A stretch of 64,000 nt of DNA, from the NCBI RefSeq assembly GCF_000972385.1, contig NZ_JXTE01000016.1, positions 58,549-122,548 of the forward strand, read 5' to 3'. Origin of the DNA: Streptomyces sp. WM6386. GTDB lineage: Bacteria > Actinomycetota > Actinomycetes > Streptomycetales > Streptomycetaceae. The translations under genes and the position numbers were made by a program. The notes under the pieces were generated by a model. It was given only the letters and a program-made list of their open reading frames with translations, did not search any database and was not told where the DNA came from. This document shows positions 57,557-64,000 of this stretch, piece by piece; within the stretch, counting starts at the first letter, position 1, and every line of letters starts with the position of its first letter.

Positions 57557-60500
57557 TCAGCGGCGTCTGCCCTCGGCCGGCACGCCCATGGACGCGAACA
57601 GTTTCTCGGCCGCCGCGTGATGCGCGGCGGCCTCCTGTTCGTCCCCCAGGGCCCCGGCGGCCCGTGCCAGACCGAGCCGGGCGTACGCCTCCTCGGGGCG
57701 GTAGTGGAGGCGTACGGCGAGGTCGTCGGCCTGGGTGTGCAGGTCGAGGGCCGCCCGGTGGTCGCCGTGCTGGTGCAGCACCCGACCGAGCATGTTCTTC
57801 ACCTTCGCGGACCGCAGCGGCGACGCCCCCGATCTGATCCTCTCCAGAGCCTGGCCTACGTAGGCCCGGGACTGCTCGGTGGCGCCGAGGTGGAGGGCGA
57901 CGTCGGCCGACAGGGCCATCGTCATGGCGACGATGCCGGGCTCACGCTCGTCCTCGCACAGCGTGCGGGCCTCGGTCATGGCGGCCTCGGCCTCCGCGTA
58001 GGCGCCGAGTCCCAGACAGGCGAACCCCAGGTCGATGAGGGCCACCAGCGCGCTGTCGTGCCGGACCAGCTGCCGGCACAGCTCGACCGCCCGCCGTGCC
58101 GCCTCGGCCGCCTCCCGGTAGCGGCCCCACTGTTCGTACAGCGTGCTCAGGACGGTGAGGCTCTCCGCCTCGGACCGGCTCAGCCCCAGGTCCCGCTCCT
58201 GGGTGATGGCCCGTTCCAGATGGGCCAGGGCGTCGGGGAAGCGGCCCAGCAGGCTCTTGTACAGGCCGAGCGTGCCCTCGCAGTGGGCCGCGGTGGCCCG
58301 GTCGCCGACGCGTACGGCCACCGCTCTGCTCTCCTCGGCGACCTCGACGCCCTCGTCGAATCTGCCCTGCTCCCAGCAGGCGACACCCAGGTTGGCCAGG
58401 CTCACCGCGAGCAGCGCGTCGTCCCCCAGCCGGCGGGCGGCGGCGACCGCCGTACGGGCCGAGTCCTCGAACTCGTCCAGCAGACCGAGGACGTTGAGAT
58501 GGAACAGGACGTTGCGGGCCAGGCACACCGCCTGCCGGTCGTAGCCGTGGCGCACGGCCAGCCGCACCGCGGACAGCAGGGTGTTCTGTTCGCGGGCGAA
58601 CCATTCGCGGGCGGTGTCGGGGGAGGTCACGTCCGGCAGCTCGTACGGGCAGGCGGGGATGCCGGAGGGGATGCGGCGCCGGCCGGGGAAGAGCACCCGG
58701 CACGCCGCCTCGGTGACGGTGAGGTAGTAGCCGAGGAGTCGCTCGACGGCCGCCGCGTCCGCGGGCCGTTCGGCCCCGTCGTAGAGCCCGCGGGCGAAGC
58801 TGATCACCAGGTCGTGGAAGCCGTAGCGGCCGATCTCGGGCTGCTCGACCAGGTGGACGTCCAGCAGGAGTTCCAGTACGTCCTCGCCGTGCCGGGGCCG
58901 GGTGCCGAGCAGGGCGCCCGCGGCGTACACGTCGATGCCGCCGCCGGGGTGCAGGGCCAGGGTGCGGAAGGCGGCCCGGCCCTCCTCGTCCAGGGCCTGG
59001 TAGGACAGCCGCAGGGTCGCCGCGACGCTGCGCTCGCCGATGCTCAGCTCGTCCAGCCGCCGCGTCTCGTCGCGCAGCCGGTCGGCCATGTACTGGAGGG
59101 TCCAGCGGGGGCGGTTGCCCAGCCGGGCGGTGGCGATCCGCAGGGCGAGGGGGAGGTGGTCGCAGAGCCGGGCCAGCTCGGCGGCCGCCGCGGGTTCGGC
59201 CGCCACGCGCTCGGCGCCCAGGGTCTGGGCCATCAGGCTGTGGCTCTCCTCCGCGGTCATCACGTCCAGCGAGAGCCAGTGGGCCCCGTCCAGGTCGATG
59301 AGCCTGGCCCGGCTCGTGACCAGGACCAGACAGCCGGGTTCGGTCGGCAGGAGCGGGCGTACGGCGGCGGTGTCGGCGGCGTTGTCGAGCATCAGCAGCA
59401 GCCGCTTGCCGGACACGGCCCTGCGCCACAGGGCCCGGCGGCCGACGAGGTCGTCGGGGATTCGCTCGTCCGGCAGCCCGAGGGCTCGCAGCAGGGTGCC
59501 CAGGGCGCTGACCGGGCTGATGGGCTGCTGGCCCGGGGAGTAGCCGCGCAGATCGATGTGGAGCCGGCCGTCCGGAAAGGCGTCGGCCAGCCGGTGGGCG
59601 GCCCGCACGGTCAGGGAGGTCTTGCCGCTGCCGCCCATCCCGTCGATGGCCACGATCCGGGTGCCGCCGCTGCCGGGCTGCCGGGCCCGTTCGAGGATCT
59701 CCCGCAGCTCGCGCTCCCGGCCGGAGAAGTCCGACACGTCGTAGGGCAGGGTGCACGGTGACTCCACGCCCGCCGGGACCGGCGCCGGTGCGGGGGGCGC
59801 CGCCCTGGGCAGGGCCAGCTGCGGGCTCTCGCGCAGGATGTCCTCGTACAGCTTGGTCAGCCTGGCGCCCGGGTCGATGCCGAGTTCCTCGACCAGCAGT
59901 TCACGCATCCTGGCGTACTCCTCGAGCGCCTCTGCCTGACGTTCCGAGCGGTACAGGGCGAGCATGAGCTGGCCGCGCAGGGTCTCCCGCAGCGGGTGCT
60001 GGGTGACGAACTCCCTCAGGTCACCGACCAGTTCGGCAGCTTCACCCAGGTCGAGACGCAGGCCGAGGAACTGCTCGACCGCGGCCATGCGGCGCTCCTC
60101 CAGCGCGGTGGCGGCGGCCTCGATCACCGGGCCGCCCTCGCCGGCCAGCACCGGTCCGCGCCACAGTGCGAGGGCGTCCCGCAGGACGCCGATGGCCTCC
60201 GTGTCGCGGTGGGCCGCCGCGGCCTCGCGCGCCCGGGCGGCGAGGGACTGGAACTCGGTCAGGTCGAGCTGGCCGGCGGCCAGTTCGGCGCGGTAGCCGG
60301 GGCCGTCCGTGACCAGGACCTCGCCACCGCCGGGGATACGGCGGCGCAGATCGGCGACGGCCTTGCGCACCTGGTGGGACGAGGTGGCGGGAGGTTCCTC
60401 CGCCCAGGCCGCGGCCACGAGGCGGGGGACGGGGATCACCTTGCCGGGGTCCAGCAGCAGCGCGGCCAGCACCCGTTCCTGGATGGTGCCGCCGAGCCGG

Positions 60501-60577
60501 AGCCGCTCACCGCCGGACCAGCCCTCCAACGGGCCGAGCACCTTGAAACGGAGCGTCCTCCCGTGATCCGGCCGCAC
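57557..60577 (-). CDS. SARP-type regulator with NB-ARC and TPR domains
   Basis: 1006 residues from GTG 60577. Winged helix (~10-90: LRLGGTIQERVLAALLL, SHQVRKAVADLRRRIPGG), bacterial transcriptional activator domain (~95-245, ending ELGIDPGARLTKLYEDILR), NB-ARC with Walker A DGMGGSGKTSLTVRA (~315), LLLMLDNAA and CDHLPLALRI, then TPR (~690-990). AfsR/SARP type, usually an activator of a nearby biosynthetic cluster; here the RiPP-like genes to its right. The frame is open to 60724, but those codons read into promoter sequence. Confidence 0.88.
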   Translation of the reverse strand: MRPDHGRTLRFKVLGPLEGWSGGERLRLGGTIQERVLAALLLDPGKVIPVPRLVAAAWAEEPPATSSHQVRKAVADLRRRIPGGGEVLVTDGPGYRAELAAGQLDLTEFQSLAARAREAAAAHRDTEAIGVLRDALALWRGPVLAGEGGPVIEAAATALEERRMAAVEQFLGLRLDLGEAAELVGDLREFVTQHPLRETLRGQLMLALYRSERQAEALEEYARMRELLVEELGIDPGARLTKLYEDILRESPQLALPRAAPPAPAPVPAGVESPCTLPYDVSDFSGRERELREILERARQPGSGGTRIVAIDGMGGSGKTSLTVRAAHRLADAFPDGRLHIDLRGYSPGQQPISPVSALGTLLRALGLPDERIPDDLVGRRALWRRAVSGKRLLLMLDNAADTAAVRPLLPTEPGCLVLVTSRARLIDLDGAHWLSLDVMTAEESHSLMAQTLGAERVAAEPAAAAELARLCDHLPLALRIATARLGNRPRWTLQYMADRLRDETRRLDELSIGERSVAATLRLSYQALDEEGRAAFRTLALHPGGGIDVYAAGALLGTRPRHGEDVLELLLDVHLVEQPEIGRYGFHDLVISFARGLYDGAERPADAAAVERLLGYYLTVTEAACRVLFPGRRRIPSGIPACPYELPDVTSPDTAREWFAREQNTLLSAVRLAVRHGYDRQAVCLARNVLFHLNVLGLLDEFEDSARTAVAAARRLGDDALLAVSLANLGVACWEQGRFDEGVEVAEESRAVAVRVGDRATAAHCEGTLGLYKSLLGRFPDALAHLERAITQERDLGLSRSEAESLTVLSTLYEQWGRYREAAEAARRAVELCRQLVRHDSALVALIDLGFACLGLGAYAEAEAAMTEARTLCEDEREPGIVAMTMALSADVALHLGATEQSRAYVGQALERIRSGASPLRSAKVKNMLGRVLHQHGDHRAALDLHTQADDLAVRLHYRPEEAYARLGLARAAGALGDEQEAAAHHAAAEKLFASMGVPAEGRRR

Positions 60578-60735
60578 CTTCCCACCCCCGTGGCGTTTGG
60601 GCCCAGGAAATCCTTCGCACGCAGATCCCGCCGATCGTAGGTCGTCATCTGCCTGACAACCAGAGGGCTTTGTGGGAAACGGGGTGGGACCCGTTCGGGA
60701 GCGGATCGGGAAGGGCGGCGTCAACGCTTGCCCCC

Positions 60736-60972
60736 ATGACGGCAGACCTCACCCTCATGCCCGGCCCGGTCCCCGACAACAACCCGCCGCTCTCCCCACG
60801 GGAACGGCAGGTGCTCGCCCATATCGCGGCGGGCTTCACCCATTCGCAGACCTCGCGGCGGCTGCACATCAGCCCGAGCTCCGTCGAGACCTATCTGCAG
60901 CGCATCCGCCACAAGCTGGACGCGCCGACCCTGGCTCATCTCGTCCGCGCGGCGATCGAACTCGGCCTGTGA
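60736..60972 (+). CDS. Stand-alone LuxR-type HTH protein
   Basis: 78 residues: nearly only a GerE/LuxR HTH (LSPRERQVLAHIAAGFTHSQ, TSRRLHISPSSVETYLQRIR, HKLDAPTLAHLVRAAIELG). No sensor or receiver domain. The ribosome site is weak (AAGGG 17 bases upstream), so a start at 60670 cannot be excluded. It diverges from the SARP gene and is 20 bases before the PLP-lyase gene, apparently in the same transcript. Confidence 0.82.
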   Translation: MTADLTLMPGPVPDNNPPLSPRERQVLAHIAAGFTHSQTSRRLHISPSSVETYLQRIRHKLDAPTLAHLVRAAIELGL

Positions 60973-60992
60973 AAGGGAAGGAGAGGACAGCG

Positions 60993-62186
60993 ATGAAGGA
61001 CGGCGCCACGGAGAGCACGGAGAGCACGGAGAGCACGGAGAGCGTGCCCGAGCGGAACATGCGGCTGCTGCGGGAGGCGAAGAAGGTCCTGGCCCGGCCG
61101 TCCGCCACGGTGTCGCTCCAGGAACGGCTCACCTTCCTGGCGGAGCAGGCCGGTTCGGTCTACGACGTCTCCGCGCCGCCCGATGTCTACGGCGACGGCG
61201 TCGTGGCCGAGCTGGAGCGGCGTGTCGCGGAGCTGCTGGGCAAGGAGGACGCGGCGTTCTTCCCCACCGGCACCATGGCCCAGCAGGTGGCCCTGCACTG
61301 CTGGGCCGAGCGCAGCGGCAACCGCCGGGTGGCACTGCATCCGGTCTCGCACCCCGAGGTGTTCGAGGCGGACGCCTTCCGCATGCTGAGCGATCTGCGG
61401 CCGATGAAGGCCACCGTGGCCCCGCGCCATCCCACGGCCGAGGAGATCCGCGCTCTGCCCGAGCCGTTCGGCGCGCTGATGCTCGAACTCCCCCTGCGGG
61501 ACGTCGGATATCTGCTGCCGACCTGGGACGAGCTGGTCGAGGTCACCGAGGCGGCCCGGGAGCGGGGCGCGATCGTGCACTTCGACGGGGCCAGGCTCTG
61601 GGACTGCACGCCCCACTTCGGGCACTCGCTGGCGGAGATCGCCGCCCTCGCGGACAGCGTGTACGTCTCCTTCTACAAGTCGCTCGACGGGCTGTCCGGA
61701 GCGGCCCTGGCGGGGCCTGCCGATCTGGTCCGGGAGACCCGGATCTGGCGGCACCGCTACGGCGGCAAGGTCTTCCAGCAGTTCCCCGCCGCCCTTTCCG
61801 CGCTCATCGGCCTGGACCGCGAACTGCCGCGGCTGCCCGAGTACGTGGCGCAGGCGCGCGTGGTGGCCACGGCGATGGCGGACGCGTTCCGGGAGGCCGG
61901 GCTCGGCTGGTTCAAGGTGCAGCCGGAGCCGCCTCACACCCTTCAGTTCCAGGTGTGGCTGCCCCATTCCCCCGCGGCGCTGGTGGAGGCGGCGGCCCGG
62001 CAGGCCGAGGACACCGGGGGCACGCTCTTCCAACTGCCCTGGTGGCAGCCGGGGGTTCCGCCGGGGATCAGCCTGACGGAGGTGACGGTGACGGCGGCCG
62101 GTCTCGACTGGAGTGCGTCGGACGTGCGGGAGTCGGTTCTCGACTTCGTCCGGCGGGTCGAGGGCGTCGAAGGGGTCGCGGGCTAG
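60993..62186 (+). CDS. PLP-dependent threonine aldolase/beta-eliminating lyase family protein
   Basis: 397 residues from ATG 60993, with AAGGGAAGGAGAGG upstream. Fold-type I: FFPTGTMAQQVAL (phosphate site), VHFDGARLWD (Asp to PLP N1), and SFYKSLDGLSGAAL (Schiff-base Lys). The pattern is that of low-specificity threonine aldolases; a lyase on a modified amino acid is possible. The N-terminus has a (STE)n run from a 9-base repeat. It converges directly on the thiopeptide-type gene: TAG at 62184-62186 and the other stop at 62187-62189 abut with no spacer. Confidence 0.85.
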   Translation: MKDGATESTESTESTESVPERNMRLLREAKKVLARPSATVSLQERLTFLAEQAGSVYDVSAPPDVYGDGVVAELERRVAELLGKEDAAFFPTGTMAQQVALHCWAERSGNRRVALHPVSHPEVFEADAFRMLSDLRPMKATVAPRHPTAEEIRALPEPFGALMLELPLRDVGYLLPTWDELVEVTEAARERGAIVHFDGARLWDCTPHFGHSLAEIAALADSVYVSFYKSLDGLSGAALAGPADLVRETRIWRHRYGGKVFQQFPAALSALIGLDRELPRLPEYVAQARVVATAMADAFREAGLGWFKVQPEPPHTLQFQVWLPHSPAALVEAAARQAEDTGGTLFQLPWWQPGVPPGISLTEVTVTAAGLDWSASDVRESVLDFVRRVEGVEGVAG

Positions 62187-63200
62187 CTACGGCCCTGCCG
62201 GCTTGTCCTGGTCGGTGCCGTCGAGGCCGGTGCCGTCGAGGCCGGTGCCGTCGAGGCCGGTGCCGTCGAGGCCGGTGTCGTCCAGGCCCGTGGTGTCGAG
62301 CGGCAGGACGGACAGGGCCTCGGCGGTGAGCGCCTGCTGGCCCGCGCTGAAGCCGGCGCGGTTCCAGTGGAAGACGGTCCAGTAGGCGGCGGCCTGCCGT
62401 GGGGACAGCGGGTGGTGGGTGCGGGGCAGGCTGAGGCACTCGCGGTGCCAGGCGCGGAACAGGTCGTCGCCGGTCCGCGCGAACTCGTCCACGAGCGAGG
62501 CGCGCAGGCCGTCCCGTTCCGGACCGGGCCCCCGGGCGGGTGTCCCCCAGGCGTCGCCCCAGCGTTCCTGCAACGCCCTGGCCAGCGAGACCACCTCCGG
62601 TCGCGCCCACGCGTGTTCGGTCAGCCGGCGGCCGGTGTCGCGGCACACCCGGTCCCAGACCTCCCGGTCCTCCCAGCCCACGACGCCGAGCGCGGCGTAG
62701 ACACGGGCGAGGACGCGGAAGGAGAGCTCCCAGCGCTCCCCACTCGTGGCGCGGCCGCCGCGGGCGGCGTGCCAGCGCATCCACAGCCGGGAGTCCGCGC
62801 TCCAGGTGCGGTGCACGAAGTGCATCGACCGCGAACCGCCGAAGAGCACCTCCTGGGGTTCGTACACGGCGCTGCGCACACGGTCGGGGCCGACGACGCG
62901 TGCCGCTGCCGCCACCGCCGCCTCGCGCAGTTCGGACAGGGGCATGTCCGCCATCGCGCTCAGGCGCCAGCGCAGTCCGGGTGGCTTGTGGATGAAGAAG
63001 CAGGCCGACGCGTGACCGGTGCCGTGCAGGAGTTCGGTCTCGTGCAGCAGCTGTTCGTACACGTGCGTGGCGGGCGGGTAGTCCGTGAGGATCAGGCCGA
63101 TGTCCACCCAGGGGCTGCGGGGGGCCGCCCGGTGGGGCGGGATCAGGGTCTCGTCGGTGCCGGGCATCAGCGGGTCGGTGTCGGCGAGGTGGGGGTTCAC
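62187..63200 (-). CDS. Thiopeptide-type RiPP biosynthesis protein (lantibiotic dehydratase C-domain type)
   Basis: 337 residues from GTG 63200, with AGGAG upstream. WVDIGLILTDYPPATHVYEQ, SACFFIHKPPGLRWRLS and SMHFVHRTWSADSRLWMRWH fit the SpaB C-terminal/TIGR03891 domain found in split LanB and in thiopeptide ring-forming enzymes. The C-terminus carries five or so GLDGT repeats of no family precedent. The frame is open to 63401, but the GTG is fixed by its 4-base overlap with the previous gene. It would act on a precursor peptide after dehydration; no precursor is visible yet. Confidence 0.7.
   Translation of the reverse strand: MNPHLADTDPLMPGTDETLIPPHRAAPRSPWVDIGLILTDYPPATHVYEQLLHETELLHGTGHASACFFIHKPPGLRWRLSAMADMPLSELREAAVAAAARVVGPDRVRSAVYEPQEVLFGGSRSMHFVHRTWSADSRLWMRWHAARGGRATSGERWELSFRVLARVYAALGVVGWEDREVWDRVCRDTGRRLTEHAWARPEVVSLARALQERWGDAWGTPARGPGPERDGLRASLVDEFARTGDDLFRAWHRECLSLPRTHHPLSPRQAAAYWTVFHWNRAGFSAGQQALTAEALSVLPLDTTGLDDTGLDGTGLDGTGLDGTGLDGTDQDKPAGP
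62212..62290. repeat. 15-bp tandem repeats at the end of the thiopeptide-type gene
   Basis: About five units of TCGAGGCCGGTGCCG (plus strand), coding on the minus strand for DGTGL repeats. Confidence 0.88.
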
Positions 63201-64000
63201 GCGGCGCTCCTGGTGGCTCGGTGCCATGAGCGGAGCGCGTGCTCCGCGGCTGCCGCCAGGGCCAGCAGCCCGTCGGCACCGGCCGTTCCGGCGAGCCGGA
63301 CAGCATGCTGACGCACCATCAGGTGCCTTTCGTGTGCGGCTGCTTGAGGGAACACGGCCCGCTGGAGGCAGGCCCGGGTCGCTGTCGCACGCCGCTCCCA
63401 CAGCTCGGTCAGCCCCGGGGGCAGTTCGCTGTCCCGCCGGGCCGGGTCCGTCAACAGCGGCAGCACGGCCCGGCGTCGGGGTGCGAAGCCGCGGCGGTCC
63501 GGGGTGACGTCCGCGAGGGGGGAAGGGCCGCCCTCGGTGGTCAGCCGTGCGGCGAGATCGAGCGCGCCGAGCAGCGGTACGTTCGGTTCACCGGCCCCCA
63601 GCGCGGCCAGCGCGCAACGGGTGTCGACCGCCGCCCACCGCTCCAGCGGCTCCGGCTGCGCCACCGGCGTACCGAACCCCGCGTCCCGCCGGTAGGGCAG
63701 GATCGTCGGCCCTTCGAGGGCGGGGTCGGCGGCGAGCGCGCCGGAGAGCCGGACCAGCAGGTCGTCCCAGGTGTCCGGACGGTCATGTGCGAGACGGACA
63801 CAGAGTTCGACGTGCTCGTGGTCGCCATGGGTGAAGAACCACCGCCGACCGGCGAACACGTCGGCCAACCGCCCCCGCAGCACCGCCCACCGCCCGGCCG
63901 GGCACCGCACGACGGCACGCAGCCATGCGCCGCCGGGCAGGACCGGGGGCAGGGGGTGGGGGAACTCCGGGGCCGGCTCCTGTGCCGCCGCCTCCGACTC
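63197..64000 (-). CDS. Second thiopeptide-type biosynthesis protein (5' partial)
   Basis: The frame is open from the window edge to TGA 63197-63199, at least 266 residues. WFFTHGDHEHVELCVRLAHD is the strand-helix signature of the lantibiotic dehydratase C-terminal domain, followed by LSGALAADPALEGPTILPYR and DAGFGTPVAQ. Its C-terminal half is helical (LTELWERRATATRACLQRAV). The stop overlaps the next gene by 4 bases. Upstream residues (PPVLPGGAWLRAVVRCPAG) continue off the window. It is probably part of a tandem of small or split LanB-like genes; the in-frame GTG at 63910 is not needed as start. Confidence 0.7.
   Translation of the reverse strand, partial: ESEAAAQEPAPEFPHPLPPVLPGGAWLRAVVRCPAGRWAVLRGRLADVFAGRRWFFTHGDHEHVELCVRLAHDRPDTWDDLLVRLSGALAADPALEGPTILPYRRDAGFGTPVAQPEPLERWAAVDTRCALAALGAGEPNVPLLGALDLAARLTTEGGPSPLADVTPDRRGFAPRRRAVLPLLTDPARRDSELPPGLTELWERRATATRACLQRAVFPQAAAHERHLMVRQHAVRLAGTAGADGLLALAAAAEHALRSWHRATRSAA

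Noticed and set aside
57617..59761. 714-residue open frame on the plus strand opposite the second SARP gene
   Set aside because: Antisense of a well-supported protein; no motifs, Val/Gly/Gln-rich shadow composition.

Overview
The window reads as Streptomyces chromosome. It is GC-rich, uses GTG and TTG starts often, packs genes into operons with 1-4 base stop/start overlaps, and carries genus-typical families: AfsR-type SARP regulators, GAF-ANTAR regulators, a dCTP deaminase/phosphoribosyltransferase pair, cold-shock/DEAD-box modules, an AfsA hotdog protein and many exported proteins. All assignments come from reading the sequence and from family knowledge; no database search was run.

Layout. 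1-4.2 kb: ordinary genes (end of an FG-GAP protein, Yip1 membrane protein, phosphoribosyltransferase and dcd, tRNA-Gly). 4.2-7.3 kb: decayed accessory DNA behind the tRNA, with a solo PIN toxin-like gene, an Mrr-type nuclease lacking its front half, a DUF4236 gene broken by an amber codon, and a TerD tail fused out of frame. 7.3-16 kb: an AfsR-type regulator with a small neighbour, a LuxR-type regulator, a tiny exported peptide with a repeated tail, and two convergent tachylectin-like secreted proteins carrying different wall-hydrolase domains.

16.3-32.2 kb: the most interesting block. A complete dedicated type II fatty acid synthase (KAS III, ACP, KAS II, ketoreductase, InhA-like enoyl reductase) sits in one unit with an AfsA-family butyrolactone synthase homologue and a HAD phosphatase. 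Around it are a class A flavin monooxygenase, aldo-keto reductase, two SDRs, cupin, phosphotriesterase/lactonase-family protein, MFS exporter, BBE-type flavoenzyme and a MmyB-like regulator. This is best read as a pathway for a fatty-acid-derived butyrolactone/furan-like molecule that makes its own acyl precursor.

32.4-57.5 kb: mostly housekeeping and stress genes. A cspA/DEAD-box/CBS/MerR stress module occurs at 35-39 kb. A second DEAD-box gene (46 kb) lies behind the remains of a cspA, and a second cspA/MerR pair lies at 54.6-55.4 kb. Three of these loci share one promoter/leader box. Between them are a cell-envelope operon (FemAB-like, MurJ, response regulator, kinase, lipoprotein), an L,D-transpeptidase, GAF-ANTAR genes (one broken by two single-base deletions) and several exported proteins.

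56.8-64 kb: probably the edge of a RiPP-type cluster. It holds an orphan ATP-grasp C-lobe, a small exported peptide, a second SARP/NB-ARC/TPR regulator, a stand-alone LuxR HTH protein, a PLP lyase, and two overlapping thiopeptide-type (lantibiotic dehydratase C-domain) genes running off the right edge.
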